From positions 12,914,643 through 12,978,642 of the forward strand of contig CM057140.1 in NCBI GenBank assembly GCA_029964075.1: DNA of 64,000 nucleotides, given 5' to 3'. The stretch comes from Patiria pectinifera. Its lineage: Eukaryota > Echinodermata > Asteroidea > Valvatida > Asterinidae. Below the pieces are notes generated by a model, which did no database searches, was not told the DNA's origin, and saw only the letters and a program-made list of their open reading frames with translations. Both the position numbers and the translations under genes were made by a program. This document shows, piece by piece, positions 13,401 through 28,400 of the stretch; position 1 is the first letter of the stretch; each line of letters opens with the position of its first letter.

Positions 13401-16400
13401 CGGGCTTATTTGTGGCGGGACGTTCATTAAGTCTACACGCAATCGATCGTTGCTGCGCGAAACAGTAATCATACCAGACTATGGCGCGAAGGTGATTCTG
13501 ATTAAAACGGGAGGGGGAAAAAGGCGGGAAATAGCACAGTAATCAATAGCTATAAATGCTCCCTGCAACTTGACTTTGTGGGCATTAGTCTTGGCCTCAA
13601 GTCGCATTTTCGTTGTTCTAAGTGGTTTTCTCTGCCTCATTATGGTGGTTCTAAATGGTTTTCTCTGCGCCATTATAGTACGGCGGTCACATACCTAATG
13701 ACCTGATCTGTATGAATAATTGGGTATTTGCTCTACAACTGTGTAATTTATTTAAGCATCGTATAGCCCTACTCAGGTACTGAATGCTGATTGTCAGCTG
13801 AGGAACAGACCACAAGCTTGATCAGACGGGACTCGTACCAACGACCCCATCTCGTATTTTTTATATCATAAGTCGGTTCTATTTTTGTCTACATAATACC
13901 CATCATCTTTTGAAGTTCCTGCGTAACATTTTTTTTCTCAAGATAAGAAGGATTTCTATTGACGAGATAATCCTCGTTATTTTGAGATTTTTATAAAAAA
14001 CATCAATTGATATCGTTAACCGACCCAACAACAATAGCCAGCATTACAAACCACATTGCCTGAGAGAGAATTACTTTCTTTATAAAAAAAATGTTTTTAA
14101 ATTAGCAGTTCCCAACTTAGAAAAAAAATTGTCAGGAAATTTTACAACCATACCGGGCTCGTTTCATACTCCACTCAATAAAATAATTCGATATTCAGAG
14201 GAACGGCTTCCCTATTACGTCAATGATGATTAAGTCACTGGATAATAATATCACCTTGTTATTGTTTGCAAGACTCGTCTTTATCTCCCGCTATCGCGCT
14301 GACGTTTTATAAGTTGTTACACAAGGTGATTGCATTCAGAGGGGACTTTGTACTCTTGTTCGGGTTGTTCCATGAATGTTCATGCGACTGACTGACACAT
14401 TTCTAAAGTGTCCAGCAATCCAACAATGTATGAACATTAATCTGTACTTTAATATTCACATTCAATACCCCCCCCCAAAAAAAAAACCCAAATAAAACTG
14501 CCCAACAAACAAAGTAAATTAAACAAAAGGCAACAAAAAACTGTTCGTTGTCGAGTCGAGTCCACCACAAGTCCATTACAAGTTCGGTCACGAGTAAATC
14601 ACATGTCCATACACAGGTCCAGTAACTAATAACAGTGGATACGCAAAACCCAGTGAAATACATTTCCATGAGTACGAGTACGAGTACAAGTACTTTGCCA
14701 TGAGTACGAGTACATTACTTTGTCATGAGTACGCGGAGTACCAGTACATTTCCATGAGTACGAGTACGAGTACAAGTACTTTGCCATGAGTATGAGTACG
14801 AGTACTTTGTCTTGAGTACGCGGAGTACCAGTACATTTCCATGAGTACGAGTACGAGTACAAGTACTTTGCCATGAGTATGAGTACGAGTACTTTGTCTT
14901 GAGTATGCGGAGTACCAGTACTTTGCCATGAGTACGAGTACAAGTACATTTCCATGAGTACGAGTTTGAGTACAAGTCACTTTGCCATGAGTATGAGTAC
15001 TTTGTAATGAGTACGAGCTTGTACGAGTGTATGTACAAAGCATTTTTTTCCCCCATGACTATGAGTACGAGTACAAGTGCTTTGAACAAGTAGGAGCAAT
15101 TTTCAAAGTGTCACGTGTTCTCAAGGGATTTTTGCTGTCAACGTATAGGCATTAAACAAGTATAGAAGCCTCCTAAACAGTAGAAACTGGTTCTTTCCCT
15201 ATATGTAGGTTTTAGGGTGGTTATTCTTCTGGGAGAACATCTGTGAAGGTACGAATACGAGTACTTTGTCATGAGGACAAGTACGAATACGAGTACGAGT
15301 ACGAGTACTAGCGCGAGTACCAGTACGAGTACGAGTACCAGTACGAGTAGGAGTACCAGTACGAGTACGAGTACAAGTACGAGTACGAGTACCAGTACGA
15401 GTACGAGTACCAGTACGAGCACGAGTACCAGTACGAGCACGAGTACCAGTACGAGCACGAGTACCAGTACGAGTACGAGTATGAGTACAAGTACGAGTAC
15501 CAGTACGAACACGAGTACCAGTACGAGTACGAATACCAATACGAGTACAAGTACGAGTACGGGTGAATTTTTTTCCTGTGAGAACGAGTACATTTTCATG
15601 AGTACGAGTACTGCCACAACACTGGCAAGAACTAAGGAATGCCTTTGTCACAGCTCATTTGAATAGCTTGTGAATTGACTTGAGACTAGAGGACTTGGAA
15701 GACTCGTAAGGACTTGCAGGGACTTGAGATGGACACGACTACATCACTGCTTCATTCTTATTTTCTTTACAAAAACATTAGATAAAGCATGAAGTTATCA
15801 AGACGGTATGGCATTAATGCTATTACGCGCGATTTAATGTGATCCTCGAAGAAGTCTTTCTGTGTGTCGATGGAGCAAACATTCATTTCTTTCAATGCAG
15901 TACATTGTTAATTTGCTAGGTTAGACAGGCTCCATATGCCACCATCGCACACTACTTAGATGTTAAGTAGCTTAAAAAAAAGATCGCTATCACAAAAAAA
16001 TACCCAACGGAATCACAAACAAAGAAGCTTATACATGAGCAAAATTAATAAATAAGTAAATAGTACTGAAACATATTGAAATTATCGTATCTCGTTAAAT
16101 AATTTTCGGAGGCACGAAAATAATTGCAGTGGAGGAAATTTCATATCGAGATTTTGGAAACTATCCAAAATGAATGATGCCATACACGGGAACTTCCATT
16201 TCGATTATAATCTTCGAAATCCTTGCAAAAGAATGCGCTGCTTTCTCTCCGTGACTTCGAAATTAATTTACGGTCTGCGGTACGCAATCTAATAAAACAC
16301 GGTCGTAATACTTAGTATTGGTAATAACAATAGTGGTGCACTTGCACACATCAAAAATGTTCCCTAAGGTAGGTCGTCATCCCCCACATTTTCGTCATTG

Positions 16401-19400
16401 TTCCCAAGGGCCCCGGAACTTATACTCTCGCGAATATCAAGATGATAAATACCAATTGCGATGTGAGTGAACTCCGATAAAATCAAGCGCGCTATTTACA
16501 CGGTCCATGGCGATGCCACGTCGTTCGAGAATGCATACGCATCCTGTCAAGCCACATTTATATATCCTTTCTTCTTGCCACACGATGTATTTTTACAGTA
16601 ACCATTCGTTGCTTGTTTGATAGTTTCGCGCAGGGAAAAATCAAACAATGACTTATATTGATACACACGTCGTATCTGATTCAGGGGGATTGCGTGATTG
16701 CGTTGCACGGCTCAGTCATGTGCGTTTGTTGCTGGACAGCTAGCGCGCGGCAATGGCAACATTATTCACCAGATGAAATCTGTTCTGTCGCTTACATTGA
16801 AACTGGATAAACATAAACAGAGATTTGGCCGGAAATCCTTGAATGGAGATGTGCTGAAAATATATATATATACGAGAGACCCGAAAAACTTAGGCACGAT
16901 CTAGATAGAGCGGAAGGGTATTGCAAATTAGTGGTGTGGAGTGGTGTTGCTAACAAGGCCGAGTGAAGTGCAGTGGCATCGTGGTCTGGAACATTGAATC
17001 CGAGGTCTGCGGGTAATTCTGCAGGTTGTGGGTTCGAGTCCAGCCAGGGGTCATGGTGCGTGTACCCTTGGGAAATGCAGCTTCTCCCCACCCAGGAGAA
17101 AATAGGTACCTGTGAGGGCATGTGGTTGATTTTAGCTGCTTTGATCTGAAATGGCAGCATTGGGCTGTATACTGCCCAGGGAGCTGAGATGGTATTTGGA
17201 ATGTTTCATTGGCCCAATGAGCAGGGTAATAATGATGCAGCGCCTTTTGAGCACCGCAACTTCCCATGTGACTACATTTTGAACACGGGGCATCCGAGAA
17301 CAAGATGGGGTCGCTTGATCACAAACAGTCACGTGGACTCAGGTCACGTGAACGGAACTGGCACCTTGGGTTAAGTAAGTGATTACATGATGACCAAATC
17401 GAAGAGAGGCAAGCCAGGGTACCTAAATACAAAGGTCACATGATCAATTACGGCCACGTGACTATACATGGATATTTTTCATATATTACTTCGACAAAAA
17501 GTACGTCTTCAAAAACCCACATGTCCGCATGCCATGAATCGTATGCGGACCGTAGCGACCATTGTGACTAATACATAGTACAAAGGCCAAAAAAATAATA
17601 TAATTCTGCTTCCGGTTTCCCTACCTACCCTATTTTGACAGCCCCTACCCTAATATTTTTATTGGAAAAATTAGAAAATAACACCCAAAACCATTAATTT
17701 CTACCTTTTACCCTTGATTACACGCAGAAGCCTCGATATGATCGTAAAAAAAAAATAAAAAAATTGCAAAAAAAAAAAAATGTCCCTACCTACCTACCCT
17801 ATTTTCAAATGCCATGTAATCGGAAGCACAACTAATATTTTTTGCCTTATACAATGTAACAAGGACACATCTTTTATGGCCACAAATCTTCACATATTAT
17901 GTCACCCAGACAGAAGGACAATGACACCGTGACTGATAGAAAACAAGGTTATATCTGTGTACTTGGGAATCACTTAAAGGGGCTCCTATCTGTCTCCGTA
18001 TTATGCCATCACTCGATCTCTCCGTGCCTCCCGGATTCCCTCTGCCAGAAGCTGTTGCTAGGCTACGCATCATCGAGCGGTGTATTGCGAAGACGTGCGT
18101 GAAACGATAACGACCTATCAGCTTGCTACATCTGCGCGTTATCGCGGCACGCAGCGCTACGGTTGGGCGGGCATGCAATCGCGCGAGCAAACAATCCGAG
18201 GTTTTCCCTTCATACCGAGGTTACACGCGCCATAATGTGGCCTGGACAAACGTGTGTCACTTATTCTTTGTTTTACAATGCCTAACACTGATGCAAGGCT
18301 TATGTACTGTTAAAAATGTCATGCACGCGTACCTACGATCACACCAGGGGGAAGAAAATCCAACTGAAGTAGAAAATAATTATCACGGGACCCCGTCCAT
18401 TGATCTCATGCGAGTTGGTAATCTATACGCATTAGATAATGAAAGTCAGTGTAAGGTTTAACCAAGGAAGGAAGCACAAAATAATGAGTTTGGACTCGGC
18501 ATGTGACAGTAACGTGATATGAGGAAGGGGAATCTTTTCTAGGTTATGAGGACAGTGTCCTATACTTCAGTTTCTTTAAATGTGATCCCTGATCGAGGAA
18601 ATTAAAAGAGATGACAACTTGCGAGGGGGTTGGGGATTATTCGCACTGCTTGACCAAATACCCCTCGATCCTGTTCAACATCCTTTGATTGATATTCCCA
18701 GCTGAAGCAATTGTGGAAAAGTGTCTTGCTTATGGACACAAGAGGTAACGATCCAGTCGGGACTAAAGCCACACTCTTAAGTATGTCAGTCACGTTTCTG
18801 CTAAATGTAATATACAACATTTTCAAATATCAAAAAACAAAACTACCAAATTATTGTGAAATACCTTACTGGACTATTGTGTGCTGTCATTTTCAAGGAA
18901 AGTGACAATTTCCAACGTTGGCTGGCCGACCAGCGTTGGAAAGAAAATGGCTTTTTTAAAACACGGCCCCCAATTTAAATATTAAGTTAATCCACATTTT
19001 GTTTGCACACCCATGAACGGGTACAAGCCAGCTAGAATGGTTCCCTGACCTTACAATTCCCCGACGTCTATAAACTGCTCCGTTTCATGGGTCAGGGAAC
19101 CAGACAACAGGAACATAATTGTTTTCTCTTGGTTTTCCAGCATCTACGAAAACAAAACTTCAAACAAGTCAGTGTAACATTATTTGCTATAAAATACTAA
19201 ACCCCCAAATCCATTTCTGAAAAACACAGCAAAAGCAAATGTTGTATATTTCCTTTAAAATGAAAAAAAATAAATAAAAAATCATCACATAGTTGAAATG
19301 TTTCCTGGCTGTTCTGTGAAAGCACGAAGTGACAAGTGGTAAACGAACTAATATAATGTCAACATTTCTAGAGCACTGAAAATTTTATAAACTGCAACAT

Positions 19401-22400
19401 CTCCAGGAGGATTGAGTTCGACGCACTAGATAACCAACCCACGGAAACAATGGGTCGCCCTACATCGCTTACCACTTTGATAATGCAAACTCTGTGGTGA
19501 AAGTCAACGAACAGATATCATCAACATCTTCAAGGAGTCACCTCTTTATAGTTAATGCGACGAACCAATCAGTGAAACACGGTACAGTTGACATTTTCTA
19601 GACTTGCAATATTAATACACACGCCCGGAGAGGTACTACATCATAACCGTGACTTTTAGCGAAATTGCTCCCGATGTACCTAATGAGTTTCGCTCGCGCT
19701 CGGCGTATTTGAAATCAAAATCGATGCCTGTTTTACCGATTAACACAGTGGGCCTGATACGTGTACATATCCCATTGCCATTTGTCATTGCCAAGCGCTG
19801 GTGTTTGGGGCAGACTAATTGTTACTGATACATACGGCACGGTTGCTTTGTAGTTTGATATCAACCCAAATGAACCCACGGCCCTTCGCCTACTTTAGAG
19901 AAATCGTTCTATGGTTAAAGGCCTTTCAGCAACGTAACAAAAAAGAACTCAATAAACTCATTCGTTGCTCCCTTGTTCTGGGCTGTTCATGGTGTGTACC
20001 CATGATCACTTTTGAACTGAAATCCATGCGGTTTTATATAAAGGTTTTCCCGGTAATTGTAAAACAACATTTCGTGCGCTCCACTCTTTTTTTTTGTTGT
20101 TGCTCGAACTCATTTCTTGCGCTCGAAATAATAAACTAAAATTATGTTTACAGGTGTGAAATAAATTTTCGAATGTTCCTTTAAAAGCTCCGTATTTCTG
20201 GGCTCCATGTTCTATAGGTGTTTGGAAGGGATCCCACTGCACTGCTTGAGAGTGTGTGTGTCCCCCCCCCCTTAAAAACAAATCCTGGCAACGCCCATGT
20301 ATGGGTTTTATTCACGAGTCGGCCATATTAAATTGAAAGCCAGGTAAAATCTTCATTGTTGGAACTTGCGAGGAGACATGAAAGCAATGGCATTAAGGTA
20401 ATTACAAATTAATTCCAATCGGCTCTGATGAATAATTTAAAATGTGTGATTAGGCCTAAACATACCCTAATGTTTGAAGCCATAAAAAATAATTGACAGT
20501 CAGGCTAGAACGAATAGACTGGTACCATCCCATTCAACAGTTCACAATTTATCAAATACATTCAGGGATCACGACCACAAATGGCTTCATCGTGAATAAG
20601 TTCAATGGTACACAGCAGTCTTCATTATGTATCTCAGGCAGGAAAATCTATAGACATCAGGCCTATTAACGGCCGGGAAAAAAATACCCAAAAAAGCAAA
20701 AAATACGCATGAGGGATTTCCCCATAGGCCTTTGCGTAATGAAAATCGGTCGTTCGACTGGAGAGATAGTGCGGCCGCATGTGTCTTGGGGCACTTTAGC
20801 GAACATTGAGCCGAAAGTATTAAGAGTGACAAGGCCTAGAGGCATCGGTCTACAAAAAAAAGGTGCGGGTATGCCTTCTCTGGAGTGGAAAGCAATCAAC
20901 TACTGATTTATTTTGAAATCCAGGAGAAAAGTGTTTTCAGGCAGGTTGAAAATCAGCGCATGAGGTCAAGAGAAACACTTTACATTTTGCTCAGGTCCAG
21001 CATAGGCCAAAAGCATCAGAAATGCGCGGTCACATCAAACTTGGCAACAATCCAGCGATGTCAAGATTTCTATAAAAAGAAAAACTACTTCTATTACAGG
21101 AGGAATTGCTTCCGAGGAAAAACGTGACTGCATGTTGTTCATAAAACTTCATTATTTATTTTTCAAGGACGCTTCCTTGTTTTAGAGCTAGCTGAACGAC
21201 CCACTCGAAAAGAAAAAAACAAAACAAAAATCAAGGACGAACGCAGCCACATTCTCTTTCGGAATGGTTACTTCCTGGTATATTAAGAACCACTTTCCCA
21301 ATTCAGCATTTTATTACAGTCACACTGGCGCGTGCATGATGCGTTCATCACATGATTCTATCATCATTTCACTTTCGTGCGGTTTGGCAACTTTTCAGCA
21401 TTATCCAGCTTTATAATGGCATTATCTATTATCATACATTAACCAAAGTCCAAACGACTGAGCCATTTGTACAGAGCAAGTGCACCGATAAATTATTCAC
21501 CCAAAACGGGCGGCGATTCGTGAGACGTAGGATGGTTGGCGCGGCTTAACCTGATGAGTGAATTTTTTTTAAGAGTACCTTATTAAAATTGACTCTAATC
21601 GGTAGGGCAAACTGATCAAGTGCTTGTGGTGCCTTTGCGACGACTGGCACACATAAGAGACTTTCTCACGACCAAGGGGAGGTCGATGTATGCATCGGAC
21701 TCGTCGTAGCAAGTGAAGATCATCAACTATGGCGTGTGTTGCGTTTCGCTCACTGGGGTGCTTTCTGGTGGTTCTGCGCCTGTCGAGTTTGAGTCTTTGT
21801 GAAGAGGTGGCGAGTCCCTGTGGTAACCAGGACACTGGTTATATCCAGGAAGGAGATCTGATGATAGGAGGACTTATACCTCTTCATTACTACAACCTGT
21901 CGGAAGATGGTCTCTGCTCCCCGCTTCGGTCCATCAAAGCTCTGCGTGAAGTCGAGGCTATGGTCTACGCTATCAACTGGATCAACAGGAACCAAACGAT
22001 CCTGCCCGGGGTGCGACTTGGATACCACATCCGAGACACCTTCTACTCGGTCTCGGCCACTCTCCGCAGCAGCCTCAATTTCATTCCAGTGAGCGGGTTC
22101 GGTGACCAGGACCGGCCGGTTGTTGGGGTCGTCGGTGCCCGCCGGAGCAGCTGCAGCGAGCAGGCGGCCATCCTTCTAGGTCTCTACCGGATGCCCCAGG
22201 TCAGCTACCTCTCCACCAGCGACGTCCTGAGCAACAAGAACCGCTACCCGTACTTCATGAGGACCGTCAGCCCCGACATCTACCAGGTCGAGGCCATCGT
22301 GGACCTCCTGATGGAGTTCAACTGGTCCTACGTCACCTTCATCAGCTCGGACGAGATCTACGGCCACAACGGGCAGCAGGAGTTTCAACGCCGCAGCACC

Positions 22401-25400
22401 GGGGGCGACATCTGCACCTCCATGTCGAGCTACCGGACCGTGTCGCCCTTCGCCGACCAGGGGGAGTTGGACGCGATGATCCAGGGTTTGCTGGATCTCC
22501 AAGCCGACACCGACTCGGTCGTCGTGGTTCTCTTCGTGGACATCGAGCTTGCCAGAAAGATTTTCCGGGCGGCTCACCGGGTGGGAGCCCAGAGACGGTT
22601 CATCTGGATCGGCAGTGACGGATGGGGAAACTACGGCGAGGCTGCCATCATTGGATTCGAGGAAGCCACTGTCGGTAAATATTACCAACTAAAAAAATAT
22701 CCTTTCACTGAAACAAAAATATTATTTTCAAAATCTATAAAATGTTGGGAAGAAATGTTGAATATTCCAGTTCCATCAATTTTTTTCTGGAAAACTCTCT
22801 TTGCTGAAGACAGTACATAACTGTTCTGAATACTTCAATGATGCAGTATAGTGCGTCCAAACTGCCCGCAACACAAGTGTACACAAAGAGTAATACAATT
22901 CATGGCCCTGTCGTTAGCATTGTGTCATATTTTAATTAGGGATATCTAAATATACAAAAACAATTCTATCAAAAAAAATCTCTTAGCCTTACATGAAGTC
23001 CCTTTATCTATAACAGACCATTTACTCAAAAATAAAAACATGATACACATGTATAGTCATATAGTTCAGTTTTCCTCGTCTATTTATATTATTCTTTCGA
23101 CAAAAACGTTCACTCTACATGGTGAGTCAAACACCGAAACCCTAATGTCGGGACCATTGTTTTAGCGAAGTTCTGCATGTAGCACATTCAAAATCTAGGA
23201 TATGAAAGCCCAATTAATTAGCTTTCTTTTAGTAAAAGAATCATTCAAATCACTCAAGTAATTTTCAAGTAACGGCATTTTAAACACAACCACCGTATTA
23301 AACTTCCGTCCACGGATCACAAAAAAAAGGCTTGTGTTCTTTCAACAAAACGAAAAATATTCACACACATCAATATGTGAATTGTTTTCGTTTTGCTGAA
23401 AGAACACTTACCTTTTTTGTGATTCGTGGACAGAACTTTAAAACGGTGTTTGTGTTCAAAACTTGAAAAGTACATGAGTGATGTGAATGATTCTTGTACT
23501 AAAAGAAAGCTTATTAATTGTGCCTTCATATCCTAGATTTTGAAAGTGATACACGCAGAACTTCATTAAATAATTGGTCCTGTCATTTGGGTTTCCTTTC
23601 TTTTGACTCACCTGTAGAATAAGAGTGAAAGAGAAATTAGCAGGTGGGTTAAATAATTGATAGTTTTTATCCATGGCAGGAGATCATGCGTGTAGTTACT
23701 GTTTACTCTCACATACCACGCTATATTCCCCACGAAGTCGTATCTATAATTATGTTGAAACACGACAAGCATACACTGCGTCACACATCAAACATGTAAT
23801 AGGTAACATGTGGTAACCGCAAAAACAGTCATAGAAATTATCGAGTCTTTTCAATGAAAGTGTTTGATGCGACGTTTTTAATTCAATTCACGTTTTTCAT
23901 CTCAATATTTATTTCCATATTACAAAATGTACATTCAGATAATTATACAAAAGGTCGATATAAGATAGATATTTGATGAAATACAAGAACAATAATTATG
24001 TAAGACACAAATGAAACAGATGCAATTATGAAGGCATATTTAAAAGACGTCTTATATAGAAATGCCTTTTTAAGACCAAAAGAAATGGACAAACAGAACT
24101 TTAAACAGATCGTACAGGAAAGACAGAGAACGGAACAGGGCTGACAAAACAAACAAAACAAAAACGAACCAACAATCTGGGATGTACATGTTTTGAAAAC
24201 GAGAACCTGGAATACTTGAAACTCTTAGAAAAGAAAGCGGATGAAAAAAAATAGAATGATAAAAGAGAAGGACCTACGTTAGATAATCGAAGACAAGGTG
24301 TTTTTTTTAAGAAGTTCTTAAAACATCCCACAGATGAATGCACATGTAATTTAATATTACTATCAATACTATTCCAAAGACGAGGTCCATAGAATCTCAA
24401 TGTGTTTCGGGAATATTTTATTTTGGTGTTTGATTTTGAAAGCAATTTTTGATGTAAACATCACCTGCTGATGAATTTCACATCAGTAAAACAATAATAC
24501 TGTCTATCTAAATTAATCGTTGATGAATTAAGTCAATAACCAAATCGATAACAAAATTGTATCCAGATAGATTCAACCACAGCCAAAGCGATGATTTTAG
24601 GTTTTCATGTCAGATATGGTAGATTGACTAAGTTAAAATTTAACAGCCGGAGGCTACACCGGCTGACAACATATTTTGAAAGGATCTACCGAGTGGTTGA
24701 AAAAGTGACATCAATTATTTGTCAGAAAAAAAAACAATGTCATTAGAGAGACATTCCCATAGACTTGTGCACAATATTGTTTCCAACTTTAATGACCCCT
24801 AACCCCCATTTTACCTTATCCTACCCCCATGAATTTTGGTATGTTTACTAATTGGACCACGAGCGATCGATCTAGCCCATTTGCGACGGTAAAACTTTAC
24901 CTCTTAGGGGCTGAGGCATTAGGGAGACATTGAAATGTCTCCCTAATTCCACATGTCTCCAAAATGTATAATTTATGACGCTAGATTGTCTCCCAAAGGT
25001 CCTATTTTGTGGTTGTAATAATTGTAATAAAAAATTTATAACGCGCCTTAATCATTAACAAAAGGTCGCGCTACAATGATAAATAATTCATTAGAATGAC
25101 AATGAAAACCAAAAAGGACAATGAACTTATGAGCAAAAAAAGACCAAGAAAGCCAAAAAACCTGTACAAATACAAGATAGAAAACACAGACACTATACTA
25201 AAAGAAAGTGCCAACAAGGCACAAACAATAATCGGCTAAACAAAATCGCATGTATGCCTACATTCCAAAAACACAGATGCCACTGGAGTTAATCAAAAAA
25301 AAACATTTTTTAAATATGGAAGGAAAATGAAACTGATCGTCATAAGCTCCGTAAGTGACTGTGGCCAAATGGCCTAAATTTGCTAAACTCATGTTAGATT

Positions 25401-28400
25401 GGCGTAGCGGTACGTTCCTTGCCTTCCACCACTGTTTGCTGGCGGGGATAACATGTGGATTCATTGGGTTTTCAGTCCCTGCCTGATTCCGTGGGTTTTT
25501 CCCAGAATAGTCTTGGGCGTTTCCTCCAACGTCTACAACTGTAATCTCTTCACACTGTCTGCCCTTTACTAGGCCCCATGTGAGACCAGCGGATTCCACT
25601 GAATGGGCTACCCAGTTATAAATTAAGCATGAACTAAAATAAACTATAGTTTTACTGTCAAACGCTGATCTCTTAAGTCACTTTTCCTGTTTCTCTGCAT
25701 TTTCAAGGCTGTCATCCTCTTTATGGTTTCTGTAGCGTTGTTGACCCCACTGCCATACTTCTGAGAACGAGGTGCTCAGACACTGGGGACGATCCCAGAC
25801 TGCGTTCCTCTCTCCTAAACAGGCTTACTATCGACCACTTGATGTTTCTCCCCATTTGTCCTCCAAATCTATCAAAGCCGTACGCGCCGAAAGGTCCCCC
25901 ATTGTTATCCTCCAATATAGCATCGGTTTCCAAGATCAACATCCATTACTGGAAAAAGCAACTGGAGAGTTGACAAATCCATCACTAGGGCCGGTAGCCA
26001 TGGCAACTCCTCTCCAACCACTAGGCAGTTCCGGTTGCTGTGTGTTTTTCCTATTTTTTCCCTTCTTTTTCTTAAAAGCTCTGCATTTAGCCCCTATAAA
26101 TCATCCTTGTTATTGTGAACTACTGCCTACTTGAAATGTTTTAGCAAGATCGGCGGTTCGATCTCCCGCGTTTTTTTCTTTTCCCGCTATTTCCCCCGTG
26201 TACATAATTTATATAGGTGAACTCAATTAATCTCCGTAATGGAATAAAACACTAAGTCAGCTTTCGTACGAACAGAAAGACACACTAACGGTTGAGATAA
26301 CACTGGGTTATTATTGTGCAAATACCACGGGGTCACTGCAAGAAAAAAAAATGATAAAAGTTTGCTATTATAAAGATCACTTACTCACCTGCATTGAACA
26401 ACAGACCGTCAAAACTTTCGTTTTTAGTTCTCGTTATTCACGTTGCCAGGTAAACGAAGTTAAAGCTATATAGACATAGGCCCTATATACAGAATTACAA
26501 CATTTTACATTGAGAGTTAAAATGTTTAGCTGCATGATGGAGTCCGGTTGGTGTAGCGGTACTTCCCTCACCTTCCACCGCCGTGACCCGGGTTCGATTG
26601 CTGCCCTAGTCCACATGTGGATTGGGTTTTCAGTCCCTGCCTGATTCCGTGGGTTTTTCTCACAACTTTCTTCTGGCGTTTTCCTCCCACATCTCTATAT
26701 ACTGGGAACCATGGGAGCCAGTGGATCCCACTGAATGGGCTTCCCAGTTTAAAAAAAAAATTTTTTAATAATAATGACAATAATAAACTGCACAACCTTT
26801 CGTTATAATCACAAACACTCCAAAACAAACTTGGTATTAGCTAATATCTTTACACCATACAGATCCGAACCAGTCAAGTGGTTCATATTATAGACATGAC
26901 ATGGTGTTGAATTTACACGGAGCTGTCTCGCGAGTAAAACATCTGGTTGGAAAAGTTAGTTACGAAAAATACACTAATCAAAAGATGTAAATTTAGGGTG
27001 ACAGGCCTTTAAATACACTGACGTTCATCTTTTGACCTGTTTACCCAGTTTACAGTAATGAGCAATCAAATAAAACAAAACAGCGTGGTGTTTGACATTA
27101 TTAAAATATCCAGGCTAATAGTGTCAATATGTTAGACGGAGTTGCTATTTCTGTGTTACAAATTGCGATAACAAAGCATATTTACGACGACATCATTGGA
27201 ACATTTGAGGAAAATGAAATCTATTAGGTTTGCAAACCATCCAATGCGGTTGCATTCATATATGCATTGGCAGCAATAATTGTGCTAATTATTAGAAACC
27301 ATGTTTGTTAAATGTCAAACGCCCTTGGCTAACGAAAGGAAATTGAAATTAAAACATGGACAAATCCAGGGAACAAAAACATCTGCTGGTTTAACCTTCT
27401 GCGTTCGAACGTATTTCACATTTACAATCGCATTATCACGATCGGCAATGAAGCTAAAGGACATGCTGAATCTGGGTTAAACATTGAATACAGGCATTGA
27501 AAATAGGCATTGAAGTTAGTGACATCACAGGTGAGAGTGGCCCAAGTACACTTTACACCCTTTCACTTAATCGATTGTATTTCTGGATCTAGGGACCCAA
27601 ATGGAATGGGGTAAAATGGAGTGGATTGAGACATAGTCAGGCTCTAATGTAATATATAATTTTTATTGAAGAAAAAAAACCATTAAACAGTTTTAATTAT
27701 TTGTTTTCTGAATGTTGCACATGTTTCGGCACATTCTGTATAGGCCATTGTACCGGGGGCCTTTTATGTTATCGCGACTGCTTTTGCATAAAAATTCTAA
27801 CCGAACTTGGGGTCTATAGGCACGGAAACTAATCAAATTGAATGACAAAATTGACAAGTTATTCATTATGTGACGTCTTTTTTCCCCACACAACCCTTCA
27901 TTTTTTTTCATATCGGTATGTCAAGCAAGGGGAACATCAGATAGCAATGATGTATAGCCAATTCCTAGCAATTTCAAAAGGTACGTGCGAGCCGACCTCA
28001 CAAAGCGAACGAGATTTTGCGAGAATGTAGAAGCGCAAAGGAGCTACAAAGTCTGCGTTCTGATACGGCGTCGCCGTCTCTATACAGCAAATGGACAAAC
28101 TCAGCACTGAAGTCGGAAGAAACTTTATCGAATTTTACAGCACGTACAACACGCTGTCGGGGGCTGTCGTATACATTGCACGCGATTATTGGTTAATGAC
28201 AAAACAGGGCTACTTGCTGTTCACCATCGAAGGTCCTTCTTTTCTGCCAAATTCCCGCCGTCTGGCATCGTCTACTTCAAATTCTTGTTAGAATATTTAC
28301 AGGTGAAATCAACCAGCATGAATTTAATTCATCGCATTTACTGTCACTTAACTTCCAGCATTTTTTCAATGTCCACCAAAAGTGAATTGAGTGTTTCTGT

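Noticed and set aside
15138..15666. Long open frames giving STSTST, LVLVLV or TRTRTR peptides
   Set aside because: They are all frames of the GAGTAC hexamer array, not proteins.
17607..17830. Possible MITE with TGCTTCCGG ends
   Set aside because: The inverted match is only about 9 bp and imperfect.
4401..21728. Additional receptor exons between 1A and 1B
   Set aside because: Read for lobe 2, cysteine-rich and 7TM blocks; none found, only repeats and AT-rich intron.
22176..22688. 170-codon minus-strand open frame
   Set aside because: Antisense shadow of exon 1B, an effect of its high GC content.
26140..26172. tRNA-like GGTTCGATCTCCCGCG
   Set aside because: No acceptor or D arm could be paired; too little for a tRNA or SINE call.
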